From Castanea sativa (lineage: Eukaryota > Streptophyta > Magnoliopsida > Fagales > Fagaceae): a stretch of 64,000 bases of DNA. Each line of letters begins with the position of its first letter. Position 1 is the first letter of the stretch. Below, piece after piece: positions 11,155 through 22,930 of the stretch. The translations under genes were made by a program, and so were the position numbers. Under the pieces are notes generated by a model. That model saw nothing but the letters and a program-made list of their open reading frames with translations. It was not told where the DNA came from and searched no databases. Location: positions 13,722,835-13,786,834 of the forward strand of contig NC_134018.1 of the NCBI RefSeq assembly GCF_040712315.1, in the 5' to 3' direction.

Positions 11155-11345
11155 TCGTAATTCTCGATAGATAGCTATCTGTTGAGACTTGTTGTGAGCT
11201 ATCGAGAAGCTATCGAGCATCCACAAGGTTTCTCGATTGATTGAAGTAGCTATTGAGAGCTATCGAGATTGTGATAAAGAAAATCTGAAAATTCTCGATA
11301 GATAGCCTAGCTATCGAGAGCTATCGAGGAGCTATCAAGATTTAA
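11155..11345. repeat. Cluster of GCTATCGAG motifs
   Basis: The nonamer GCTATCGAG or close variants (AGCTATCGAGA, CTCGATAGATAGC) occur about eight times in 190 bp, in both orientations, so the stretch can form several small hairpins. It lies in the outer part of LTR Y1 that has no counterpart in Y2. Function unknown. Confidence 0.7.
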
Positions 11346-11901
11346 TGAATCAGCACTTCTTCACTTGTTTCTTGGACAGACTTCCATGGCTTTAAAAGTT
11401 GAACTTGAAACCTTATTTCTTGAAGTATTAAACACATCCTAGAACTACCCAAGTACAAGTAAAATGCATTTTGTCAAAGGATTACCCAATTACATAAAAT
11501 TGACATATGTTCCTAACATGATTCACATATGTCCTAACACGTAGGTCGACCTCCACTCATTGTGTTCCAAATCCTAATCCCATAAAAGGGTCCTTTAACA
11601 TGTTATTCTAAATTCACACACATTAACATGTAAAAACATGGCAAATGTTCCACACTCATCCACAACATAAAAATCCTACCATTTATCTAGCAAAATACAT
11701 CCAAGGGCAAAAGGCACATCACAATACAATAGCATCAACAAGGCATTAACATCAAGTATATTCATCATGTTTATCAGCCAAGAAAGTTCACCATGTTTTC
11801 AACCAAAACATATGCATGTTCATGTAATTATGCATGACTTACCTTCTCTTACCTCACTATACCATAACACCTCAACACATTCGCATCAATGCATGTTCAA
11901 G

Positions 11902-12402
11902 CATGGGCAGAGCTACAACATGGCTTGGCCCCCCCAAAATTTTAAAAAATTATTTTATATTATGTATAAGTATTAAAAACTTTAAATATTTAGTTACAAA
12001 AATAGAAGTCCCCCCCCCCCCCCAAATGTTTGGATTAGTCCAATGATGCTCTTAAGAACCAATAGAATTTGTCAATTGGTCTAGTAGTCATAGAGACAAG
12101 GTAGTTTTTTTCACTAATGTGTTTTTTGTACATGTTTAATATCAAACTAGACAGCTTTTGTATACTCATTGGAGTTTAAAAGATGATAAATTCCCCTAAA
12201 AAATTTTCTTGCGAATATACATATTTGAAAGTTGTTAATTTTATATACAATATATTTATAAATTATGACCTACTCTAGTATCAAAATATTAATGTTTATA
12301 TTTGTGTATGTGCGTCTACACATGTGATCTTGACTCGAAGAAACTAATATATTAATACAAAAATTTGGCCCCCCCAAACAAAAAATCCTTGCTCCGCCTT
12401 TG
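11902..12402. mobile_element. hAT-type MITE (501 bp) with 8 bp target duplication
   Basis: Perfect 8 bp direct repeats tgttcaag flank it (11894-11901 and 12403-12410). The ends are inverted and GC-rich: CATGGGCAGAGCTAC on the left, and CAAAGGCGGAGCAAGG read inwards from the right. Each is followed by a TTGG(C)n tract. The interior is AT-rich and non-coding. An 8 bp duplication and CA..GGC.GAGC termini are typical of plant hAT elements. It is nested in LTR Y1. Confidence 0.85.
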
Positions 12403-12547
12403 TGTTCAAGTTCTTATGAATGTTTATCTGGTTCGTCAAAATATAAACCCTAATCATCAATCTATTAATCCAAGCATGTGAAACATGTTATTCTATTAAC
12501 CCTAGACCTAAGCAGTGAAAACTAGACTCAACAAGACCTAAACATGT

Positions 12548-13974
12548 TGTTAGGATTAGTGCCCTTAAATCCTATTGTATGATGCTATGTATGATATTAT
12601 GTATGACATTATGTATGACATGATGTATGACTTAATATTGTGATTGATAAAGTTATTTTATTATTATCTAAAATAATTGTAACATGAATATGGGACATTA
12701 TCATATAATACATGAGATGCATTGTATGTGATTTATGTGAAAAGTCACAGAAGATGTAAATCACAAGTTCTTTGTAAACTCAGAATTTATAGTTCGTAGT
12801 CGGTGATGAAATTGGGCATTTCATCTGCGAAGACTATAACGTGTCAACTAAGATGATTTGTCTTGATCATGGAAGTGGAAACTTCTAGTTGATATGTTTT
12901 AAGAGTTAAAATATATTGAACAGGACCGCTGTGAGATTTATTATTTTCCTAACGACTGTTAAATGAATAATAAATCTCACGACTTCTATTTGCATGAACT
13001 CTTAATCCTGAGAGAATAATGGACTTGATCATGAAGTGTAGGTTGCTTTGATATATTAGGAGTGAGATTTAAAGTTACGGTCAAAACCTCAGTATGTTGG
13101 GCAGCCACATTTAGTGTTGATGGAACATATATTCTCAAGATGGAATTCATAGTCTCTTGATGGAGACATAAAATATTCCCTTGAGATAAGTTTAATGGTT
13201 CAGTTATTCAGAGAGTTAGGCCTAACCACTTTAGTAAGAAATTACTAAAGTATATATTTATGAAATTGGATTTCATAAATATATAATGAATAACTTTAAA
13301 GAATTAAACTGGGTACTCAAGGATAAGATGTAGTAATTTACAAAGTGACAGTCTACATTTATGACTTTGTGTTACTACGAATATTTTATGAAGTGGTTAC
13401 GTGTATAATAAAGTCTTGGGATATAATTTATTAATAAGGCCTAGAGTGCAATTATATTTATATAGTGGTATTAAACATAATTAATGGTAACTTTGGACTC
13501 GTCAAGAGTTGACGGAAAAGCCCAAGGCCCATTGGAGCTAGTGTCTTATTGGTCCCTTTTGGTCCCACTCCAAGCCACACACTAAAGCCCAATTGGAAAG
13601 GCCCAATAGGCCAGCCCAATTAGATAATCAGTTAGTTATACAGGGAGAGACATACATAATTATTATTAGAAGAGATTAGAAAAGAAAAAGAAACAGTGTG
13701 TGAGAGAGTGTGAGACACACTTTCATTCTCCCTTTGAAAAACTGATTGAGAGACCACACATCTTGGGCGTAAAATGGAATTGGAGTGAAGATTAAAAGTG
13801 TTCCCAAGTGCTTTTAATCTTTGTTTTGAATTTCTCCACACCAAGGTACACCATCTTGTTCTTAAATTCTGAAATTTACATTGTACACGTTATCAATCAT
13901 GAATGAAATAGACCCTAGTTCGTTGCTTCCGCTGTGTGTTTTGCATGAGATGCAAAACCAGAATTTTTCCTTCA
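12548..13974 (+). mobile_element. Solo LTR (1,427 bp), second copy of the 3577-4996 family
   Basis: It starts TGTTAGGATTAGTGCCC and ends TTCCTTCA, so the ends are TG..CA. A perfect 5 bp target duplication catgt flanks it (12543-12547 and 13975-13979). It is collinear with 3577-4996. It has no internal region and no primer site attached, so it arose by LTR-LTR recombination or is a non-autonomous unit. A TATA-like stretch (TATATTTATATAGTGG, near 13450) could be its promoter. Host DNA here is LTR Y1. Confidence 0.85.
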
Positions 13975-15275
13975 CATGTGATTAAAACTAAGCAAAAGAA
14001 TATATATATATATATATATATAAAGAACCCTAAATCTGGGTTTCTAGACATGAGTATGTGTGCGCATACATGAAGTATTTGTACACAAGCCTCAAGTATG
14101 TGTATGTATGCCTTGAAGCATGTGCATGCATACTCGCTCAGAAACACAGTTTTAAAGCAGTAACAAAACAACAATAAAAAAAAAATCTAGCATGCTTTTG
14201 ATACAAAACTAAACAATTTAATGTAACAACAAAAATATCAAAGATAAACAAAACAAAATCTATTCCTAAATATGCATTGGATCTAACAACAAACAAAAGC
14301 AACACTTAACAAATCAAAACATGTTTATCAATATATTCAATCATTTAACTATCCAATAAACAAAACAAATCACATTACTAAGCATGTATAACATATAAAT
14401 AAAACAAGAACAATAAGAACACAAGTTATAAGAAATCCAAATTAAGGAAGAGCCATGAAGAGAGACTCACCTTGCTTATGGAACATAATTTAATTGATAT
14501 TTAACTGGCTCCTCAGTCCCTACAAAACAAGATTCAAAGAGATATCAAGGAAATCAAAGGATTCAATAGTTCATCCATAATCACAACTCAAAATAAAAAG
14601 AGTTTTTTGAAAAGATTTTTTGAAAATGGTTTTGAAAGAGATTAGAAAATAGTTTCTGCCTTAAGATCATTAGAAAGAGGTTTTTTGAAGAACCAAGAGC
14701 GTGCTAGCTGCTGTGTGTGTAGAAAATTTAGAGAGAAAAAGAGTTTTGGAAGAGTTTAGGTAAAAAATCAACTCTTTCTAGCTAGGGTTTGAGTTTGGTC
14801 GCATAAGGTTGTATTTATATCTTTAAACTTGGGTTTTTAGGGCCTTTTAGACATCTTTAGACATTCCCAAGTGACTAAGGGCCGGGCACCATCAAAGAGG
14901 GAGGCTTTGGGCCCTAAACACTAAAATTCTGAGGTTCTAAAAATGGTGTGCATCCCCAAAAACCCTAATTTTGACTACTTAAATGGCCCAACTTCAAACG
15001 GCCATAACTCACTCAATATAAATCTCAATTAGGCAAACTTCTGTGTTCAAATTGAAGCCTAGGATGTCTACTTTCCAATGAAACAAAAGTTAAGGTGAAA
15101 AAAGTGGGCAAAAGTCATTTTTTAGCATCGTTTTCAAAGCAATTTGAGCACTTTTGAATTGTGATTACTTCAAAACTATCAAAATAACTTTAATTACCTT
15201 TTGTAGACATGTCAAGCTCATCATTGGGACCAAAGACTAAAGTTTATTAAGTGGGTACAAAATGAGGTGTCTACA

Positions 15276-15690
15276 ACCATGAGTGGTAGGTCATACTATT
15301 TCATTTGTATTTAACCGGTCACGCGGTATCAAATAGAATTGTGAGAGAATTTTAATCTAATTTTGACCTAGAGGTAAAGATTTCTTCAATCAAATCCAAC
15401 TTTTTATTATTTTGTTTTTTATCATCCTTGTTCACGTCCAAATAGCCATCATCATTCGTAAGCACAATGACTTATTATCTGTACATTCTCTTCACTTAAA
15501 TTATAATAGTTCTAATATCACATAAATTACTATAATTTTTGTCACAATTATTTTATGTGTCAAATTATGATTGACTGTTTGTTACTTTCACGTGAACTTA
15601 CCATTTTTTTTCACTATTTATCATCTGCCACTTAAACAATTGTGGAACAAATTGTGTCATTTTACATGTTTTTAGAATTTGTCCTCAAAT
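15276..15690. other. Intergenic, no gene seen
   Basis: AT-rich sequence just outside the Y1 LTR. No coding frame with codon structure, RNA gene or repeat boundary could be supported. Confidence 0.5.
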
Positions 15691-16120
15691 TAATGTTAGT
15701 CCACGACTTGAAAGTTGTTCTATGCCTAAAGTGCTTGAAGTCCACAACCTCACACAGTAATCGTGGGCCTTGATTTTTTAAATTTTGGAAAAATGTGTAG
15801 CATTGAGCAATCAAAGCTTGAATTTTCAAACATTTTGAAAACGGTCTAGACAAGTAGGTCCCTCAATTACGATTGATAGGATTTTACGATTTTCAATCGT
15901 GGGCTCTGTTTATTATGCCCTCTAAATCAAGATTCATTTTAAATTAGGATAATCTCTCTTTAAATACTGTGTGCTTGATCTTCCATCATTTTAGGGTATG
16001 AACTATAAACATGTGCGTGCAGACCTCAGAGTCTCAGACCAAGACCACCTCGTGGAGAAGTCTAAGTTGGCAGTGGAAATTTGTAACGACGACATATGTT
16101 TTTCTCCTTAGACCAAGACC
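15690..16120 (+). repeat. Dispersed repeat, copy 1
   Basis: Blocks here recur in the same order at 29260-29560: the CAGTAATCGTGGGCCTTGATT region, TTTTCAAACA.TT, GTAGGTCCCTCAATTA, CAAGACCA, and GTAACGACGACATATG. The copies are diverged, with small indels. No coding potential or terminal structure is evident, so the element class is unknown. The Helitron at 16258 lies just beyond it. Confidence 0.6.
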
Positions 16121-18722
16121 TCTTCCTGTGGACCATTGTTTACCTTTGTGTGCATGTACGTGTTTTAGCTCAATATATATGTATTTGTGGACGTCGGTCT
16201 AAGTTGGCTGTGGGGCAACCCTGGCCGAATACAGACACAAAAAATTGCAAATAATAATCTATATATCTATATAAAACTAAAGCTCTGCTTGCTCTACACT
16301 TTTCCAAGTCAGCACAATATAAAAATAATAATAAAACAAAAAAATAAAACCAAAAAATAAAATAAAATAAAACATAATAAACCTGATTCTTATTAAGACC
16401 CAACTACAAAAGGAGCCTCTCCTTAAATTTTTTTTTAAAAAAAAAAAAAAAACACTACAAAAGGAGCCTAAATGCAGAAATCAGCCACAACCTTCTCAAA
16501 TGTATCTCTCAAACACAAAATCAACCCTAACAAAACCCTCGATCAAACTCTCTCTATTTCAAATTCACTCCCATCTCCTTCTTCTTCTTTAACTCTCTCA
16601 TTCAATGTAGCTCCCTCATTTTCTCAGCCACAAATCCTCTGGCTGATGTCAATTTTGATTCATGGTTATTTTGTTCTTGAGTTTTTATCATCTGGGCATT
16701 GATTATTTTTTGGCCCCCCTTCTGGGTATTTGATTTTCAGGACTGACTTGAAGAATTTGGATAATTTTCTGTTTTTGATGTTGGACGATTTTTTAGGTAT
16801 GAAGAATTAAAATCTGATCTTTTTCAAGTTTCAATTTTATTTGATTGACATGGGTTAAAATTCAGATTGAAGTTGGTTTAAATGGAACAAAGCCTTAAAG
16901 TTATGTTTTAATAATATGTCTTCAATTAGGTTTGCTATCGATTTAGGGATTTCTTTCATAGTGGAGATAGTATCAATTTAATGGGTTTTGTGTGTGTGTG
17001 TGTTTTTGAAAGGCCTAAGATAATTCATATTGATGTAGATTTTGGTTTCAGAATTTTCAGTGATATGTATGGGCTGTGTGCTGCAGATGGTTATGGTTTG
17101 TTTCAGTTTCGGGTTGCTGGAGTTTTTAATATCGTTTTTTATCTGAATTTGTTTTAATTTAGGCTTATGTTTGGGCATGTTTCTAATGTTGTTTCCACTT
17201 TGCAATTTTTATTTCATGTTAAATTATGCTCGATATGACTTTTGATTTTAGTTCTAATATCACATTAGCTACTGAGCATGTGAATCTGTTTTCAACTACT
17301 AAAGCTTAGAATGACCTGTTTTTGATGCTGTCTTCCAGATCTTGCACATTTGTTTGCTGCCTCCTAAAGATTGCAATCTCTGTAGTTTTGTACCTCTATA
17401 ATCATAATGCACCTGGAAAAAAAAATTCACTATAGTTTGTCAAATATTTTTTCGAAATGTTAAAAGCCCTTTTTCAATTAAAATTCTTCCTATATATATA
17501 TATATATATATGATAGTACAAAATTGATCTCTAATCTAAATGATTTACTAAAACTTTTGGGTTTAATTTACAATTAGTTGAGAAGGATCCAAAAGCAGCT
17601 ATAGTTTTGACAGACATACATTGATCCATGTCTAGGTTTAGAAATATATATTATGTTACTTTCTTTTTTGCGTGCTTGGAGTTGCAAAGGATGTAGGAGT
17701 TGATTCTCTCGCTGTTGTTTTTGTGAGTTTGATTTAGGTGGTCATTTACTGCACTATTATTGATCTTCGTTATTCTGTTTTTTACAAATTATTTTAATTA
17801 AAAAAAAACTAAAAAAATACTTATTTTGTAGGTTCTACTTTCATTTTTGGATAAAGAGCTACATACTTAACTGCATCGACTCAAGGCTTGTTAACAATTT
17901 CTGTAAAAAAATTTTAAAAAAAGTTCCTGTTGCATAAAAGTTATATATAAATAGTCAATATAAAACCATTAATCACATCATTTACTGCTTTGCTACTAAT
18001 ACATGTATTGCACTATTTGTCTGATGTAGATAGTTTTGTTTATGGAATTTATAGTTGTTTATTATTCTGTTTACTTGCTAAATAAAAGAAAAAAGAGAAA
18101 AAAAAAAAAAGACTCTTTTGTTTTTAGACTATTTTCATTTAATTTTTTTTAAAGTATATTTAACTCAGCTAAGTTGTTATTCAAAATAAAAGAAATATTT
18201 CTTTTAAACGGTTGGAACATATTGTTTATTGCAATTGTTATACTCATTATAATTGTTTTTAGTTGTTTTTCCAATAATTCATTGTGAGAAGGTAAAATAT
18301 TTCCTTTAAATGGTTGAAAGGTAAAATATGGAAGGTAAAATATTTGTTTTCAATCATACGACCTGCCCTTGAATATTTTGTATCTATAAAAATTCTTCTC
18401 TTGGCTTCAACTCAAACGTTTCTCATAAAGAATACTACTTTTGTTAGTGGGAAAGAAAGGAAAAACAGCTACTGTACATCATCTGTAAAGGAAAAACCAA
18501 ACAGCTCGACAATCCAATCTTTTCTGTGTTAGACAACACCTTTAAGATAATATACCCGACTGTTTTGTTCTTATTACAGAATCTGAATTTAAATTCCCAA
18601 ATTTTTGAATGTTTACATAAATTTATGATCTTTTCACTCATTTTTATTGTGTCCATGCTTTAATTTAAAAGATATTGCATTAAACGACGTTGTTGGGTTA
18701 TTTTGGCATTTTAAAAAGTGCA

Positions 18723-19075
18723 GGAGTGGTGGAGAAAGTAGAGTTAGAGGTGGAGATAAAGGAATATAAGTATGAGGAATTGGTTAAAACCCTTGAAAAC
18801 TTTGAAAACAGGTATTATATCTCTCTATTCTTTTTGTTTGTTTATCTAATTCTTTGACTGGATTGAAAAGATTAGATTCCCATTTTATAATTTTGGGTGT
18901 GTTATTGATGGTTGATATACGTGCGGATTTTTTTGGTCTGTTATCCGCTCATCCTGTAACTCCCTTGATATCCTTGCTCCAGGAGGTATAAAACAATGCA
19001 AGAAAGCTCAGCGAGCTAAAACTTTTAGAGTTACTTCCTTTCCAATCGAGTCTAAAGTTTTAACAATTTATGCTA
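18723..19075 (+). other. Possible captured exons inside the Helitron
   Basis: After a TGCAG acceptor at about 18723, an open segment codes for VVEKVELEVEIKEYKYEEL and on to LENFENR, then a possible AG/GTATTA donor near 18811. A second segment after CTCCAG (about 18992) continues RYKTMQESSAS and then stops. A third AG-bounded segment near 19398 codes for FARQEAYDGGALVVEQREE. Splice-like borders and a leader-like 5' part suggest a captured gene fragment, as Helitrons often carry. I do not recognise the parent gene. Confidence 0.35.
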
Positions 19076-19783
19076 GGTTTGTTAATTCTGCTTCCAACAA
19101 TCTCCCTCTATGTTCTTGATATTTGGTTCTTCATTTTGTGAATTTTAATTATTTTTATTTTGCTTCATTCATCTCTCTTCAAATATTACGATTATTTGTT
19201 GGTGATATTTCTACATTATGGTGTTTTTAAAACAAGGCTGCTTTTGAATCAATTTGTATCTATGCTAATGGTGTATATATTGAGAATTTTAATATTAAAG
19301 GCATAGAAGATTTTGATAAAATCATGAATCTAAACTTTTTTTGAGGGCTGCAAAAGTAGGAAATGAAAATTTTGGAATTCTGCTTTTGTTTGCACAGTTT
19401 TGCAAGGCAGGAAGCTTATGATGGGGGAGCTTTAGTTGTAGAGCAAAGAGAAGAATGAAGCAATCCAAGAGAGACTCTTTGTGATACAGTGTAGACTCAA
19501 CAACAATATGCTTGCACCTGTTTTCTCATATTTAATATGATAACTTAAACAAGTCTTATGATGAAGGTTATTTTTATTGATAAAATATAATTAGTGAAGC
19601 TGTCCCCAGCAATTTAATAAGATTTTGTTGTTGATTTACAAAACTCTTTGAATATTATGATCATTAGTTATTAGTACATGTCATATATTTTACTTTTTGT
19701 TAGTGTTTCTTTTAAATGTGATATGTAATCTTTTGATTTGAAGTTTTACCTTTTTGTTGTGAAGGCACAGTAACCAGTGATAG

Positions 19784-19824
<41 letters not shown>

Positions 19825-20008
19825 CACGCACACCTACCTTGGTTGACCAGCTCAAATCGTAATGAAATTTGTATATTCCTTTTTGTGTGAGTTATTCCTT
19901 AAAATCCAAAGTGAAAAGGTTCATTTAGGTTGACTAAATTTCTCTCAACTTGACAAAAAATGCATTTAATTTGATTAAAAAAAAATATTTAGCATTTCTA
20001 AGAACTTT

Positions 20009-20036
20009 CCCGTGTATCACACGGGTTAGCGACTAG
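20009..20036 (+). other. Helitron 3' terminal hairpin and CTAG end
   Basis: A perfect 7 bp stem (CCCGTGT/ACACGGG) with a 3-base loop, followed by TTAGCGA and the terminal CTAG at 20033-20036. This is the termination signal for rolling-circle transposition in the family. Confidence 0.85.
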
Positions 20037-21170
20037 TAATAATAATTGAGAATGTTAAGAAAAACCACCACACTTTTGAGTGGTGAGAGTTTTGCATATA
20101 TATATAGGCATTTACAGATTGTATAACGTAATTACACATAGATGTTGATTACAAAATAAATGGAAAGAATTAGCTAAACAAGCTCCTATAATTGAGGGTC
20201 AAAGGTTGCACATATGGAAAGCCTTAGATTAGGGCAGAGGATCCTCAACAATAATTAAACATTATGTTAAAAAACATATATAAATATGTGGTCGATATTT
20301 ATATATATCAAAAGCATTGTAATTTAGTGGTATTGACTGTTTTCCTTAACAATATATATCACAAAATATGTTTTTGCTTTTCTTTCTATAATTTCTTTCT
20401 ATTATGTATATTAACGCAACTTAGTATCTTAAAATAAGTTAGTATATTTATTTCAAAAAAAAAAAAAAAAACTGAGTATATTGGTTCGTCCTTTAGAGAT
20501 CTAAATATGTGTTCTTTGGTTTCGACTTTTGAAGATCTAAAAGAACGCTCTATGGGAACTAAAATGTTAATATTAAAATCCAGATGTGTATAATTAGTTC
20601 CTAAATTATTAACTTATTTTTTTATAAAATTAATGAAATCGAGCCATAAATATATATATATATATTCAATGGTGATAAACAACAATAAAAATAATCATAC
20701 AACATCATATAATTAATACAAGCAACTATATAATCAAGCATTGATAACACAATAATAATGCTATAATTGGGTGGTGCCCCACCTCTATATCTCAAACCCC
20801 ACTCACCTCCCCATTATCTATCTATCAAATAATAATAATAACAAAAAATTATGTTAACAAAAATACACACGTATATAAACATATTATCAGTGTTTATATA
20901 TGTCAAGAGCATTGTAATTTAGTGACATTGATTGTTCTTTTTTATAAGTAGAAGCAATATATAGATAATCAATTTAATTTGATATTATACAAAAAAAAAA
21001 GTTATAGAAAAAAACATCTTATTTCCTTTAAACATAATTTATTCCATGGTTTTAAATACTCATTTTTGTAATTCCAAGCCCTAAATAATAGATATCAATG
21101 ATTAAGTAATTAATGGATAAAATTATTTGCCTATCTTAATTTACCTTTTAATTAAGATTGTGCTACAATG
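20037..21170. other. Intergenic AT-rich DNA, no gene seen
   Basis: Contains short AT runs (for example 20647-20665), a poly(A) run near 20455-20470, and two similar short blocks (GTCGATATTTATATAT near 20291 and CAGTGTTTATATATG near 20888, each followed by TCAA.AGCATTGTAATTTAGTG). This indicates an old local duplication. No coding or RNA gene is supported. Confidence 0.5.
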
Positions 21171-21175
21171 ATTAA

Positions 21176-21275
21176 GAGAGCTCTCTAGCTCAACTAAGTG
21201 GTACTAATTGGTGTTTTCAAATCCATTGTAGCACTATTCATGATTCAAATCCTTTCCTCCCTCTTCTCCCAACTA
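21176..21275 (+). repeat. tRNA-derived SINE-like fragment
   Basis: TAGCTCAACTAAGTGG resembles a polymerase III box A, and GATTCAAATCC about 50 bp further on resembles box B. A pyrimidine-rich tail follows. Spacing and motifs fit the tRNA-like head of a plant SINE. Box A carries an insertion, so it is not a tRNA gene. No target duplication was identified. Confidence 0.5.
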
Positions 21276-22082
21276 TTAAATTAAGTTATACTATTGAACT
21301 ACAAACCTCTTAATATGTCCAATAAATTTATTAAATTAATATATAGCATCGCAATGATTGAATCATGAGTTTATTTACATAAACTTGTAACCTTATGCCC
21401 TCTCAGGAAAAAAAAAATTGTAGCCTTATGTTAAGGACTTAAGTACTTTTGAAGAAATAAATCTATACGTGTATATGCATTAAAAAAAAAAAAAAAAAAA
21501 ACACTATTATAGTGGTCATTATAATATTTTTTTGGATAAGCGACAGAATATTATCGAAAACAAATGACCAACTCCAAATTGGCAAATAGGACAACAGCAT
21601 GACCACACAAAACAGTAGACAATAGATCATTTGCAAGTCAAGTAGTCAACTCACCTAACAACCATGACAACAAACCAGGCCAAAGAACTAAAACGAAACA
21701 GGTTGCAATTGCAGAACCAACCAAATCAAAGACAAACTCCATTACAAAACAGACTAGAAAAAACACCATCCCAGCACCAACACAGAATTTTTTAGGTAAC
21801 CATGAATCTATCAATTAACTGTGTATGGATTTGATAGTCATAAAGGCAATATTATTTGTGTTTTATTGATTAATGCAACTAAATGTTTAAAGTTAATTGA
21901 AGAACTTAGTATATTACACCTGCAATACTATACCAAAGTTTTACTCGATTACTAAAACGTTACTTCTACACACATTGCATGAACTATTAATTATTGCATT
22001 GTATGTATACACTCGTAAAATCCATAGTATCCGGCACCCAGTAATAAAGTATAGGTTTTAATAGGAATAAGCGTAGACATGC

Positions 22083-22113
<31 letters not shown>

Positions 22114-22730
22114 AAACTTCCTTTTCTATTGAGGTAGATGCAATGACCATTCACTAAGTTTTGAATTATTAGTGTGATTCTATTGTAGAAAAGGACCAAA
22201 AGGAGTTTCTATTCAACCAGTGCAGCGGCCAAAAATAATTTAGAATTAGCGGTCAAGAATCAAGATGTACAACCTCCCAATTTTCCTATGGTTAATCATC
22301 ACTTCTAGAGGACTTATGAGAAATAAATGTCCTTTTGGAATAAAGATTAAGAGATCAGAAAACTCAAACTTCTTCATTTCACATTTAGGAACTGTATTCC
22401 GGCCAGGCAAGCGGACCCAAAGGGACATCCACCTTTAAAGATGGGAAAAAAAATGCAAATATTAGCAATTTGACTACAAACTAAAACCAAACCGAGCTGT
22501 ACCTAGTGGATCCCACTTTTGCAAAGTCTAAGAGAAGTCATGATATAATAAATGAAAAGTTCAACATATTAACAAACCAAATAGTTAAAAAAGATGGGAA
22601 GGGAACATTCAAAAAATTAGACATCACCATAATACTTTCGGTGAAACATTTACATAATGTATTAAATGAAAAGTTCAATAATAAGGATTTCAATTAAATT
22701 ACAATTGTAGTTTAATTTTGCATTAATTAA
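21276..22730. other. Intergenic, no gene seen
   Basis: Low-complexity AT-rich DNA with a poly(A) run (about 21481-21500) and an (AT)n run (22083-22104). Short open frames here lack codon bias or domains. Nothing else can be supported. Confidence 0.5.
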
Positions 22731-22930
22731 GGGTCCGTTTAGATACCACTTATTTTGTTAAAAACTGAAAACACTGTAGCAAAATAATTTTTAAATATGT
22801 GAACAGTACACGGGACCCACTGGCAAGGCTGTGTCCCACGTGAAACCAACTTCTGGTAAAAAAAAGAAGGAAACGTGAAAACTCAAAACGCAGACATGAA
22901 ACCTCTGAATCCAAACGCTCACTAGGTGTC
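22731..22930. mobile_element. Candidate MITE with GGGTCCGTTTAGA end
   Basis: The left end reads GGGTCCGTTTAGATACC, followed by AAAACTGAAAACACTGTAGC. The right end has GAATCCAAACGCTCAC, a weak inverted match to the left end. Many plant genomes carry a short non-coding element that opens GGGTCCGTTTGGA and closes TCCAAACGGACCC. The right terminus is too worn to define a target duplication. Confidence 0.45.

Larger units (their letters stand above)
9765..15275 (-). mobile_element. 5' LTR region of family Y1, with nested insertions
   Basis: The left edge is TG next to the PBS; the right edge is ..GGTGTCTACA ending at 15275, i.e. TGTAGACACC on the minus strand, the same terminus as the Y2 LTR. The part at 9765-10960 is collinear with 61694-62960 of Y2. 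Beyond about 10960 the two copies diverge, so the outer part is a different LTR variant or a recombinant. Nested inside are a hAT MITE (11902-12402) and a solo LTR (12548-13974). Without these two insertions the unit would be about 3.6 kb against 2.07 kb in Y2, so further inserted DNA is likely. Confidence 0.65.
16258..20036 (+). mobile_element. Helitron (about 3.8 kb), non-autonomous
   Basis: The 5' end is TCTATATATCTATATAAAAC, preceded by A. The 3' end is ACTAG, preceded by the palindrome CCCGTGTATCACACGGG (20009-20025) and followed by T. A 5' TC, a 3' CTAG with a hairpin about 8 bp upstream, and insertion between A and T without target duplication are the defining Helitron marks. No Rep/helicase coding region is seen, so it depends on other copies. 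The interior begins with a CT-rich stretch like a plant 5' leader (16470-16720) and contains exon-like segments. The assignment rests on the ends only. Confidence 0.8.
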
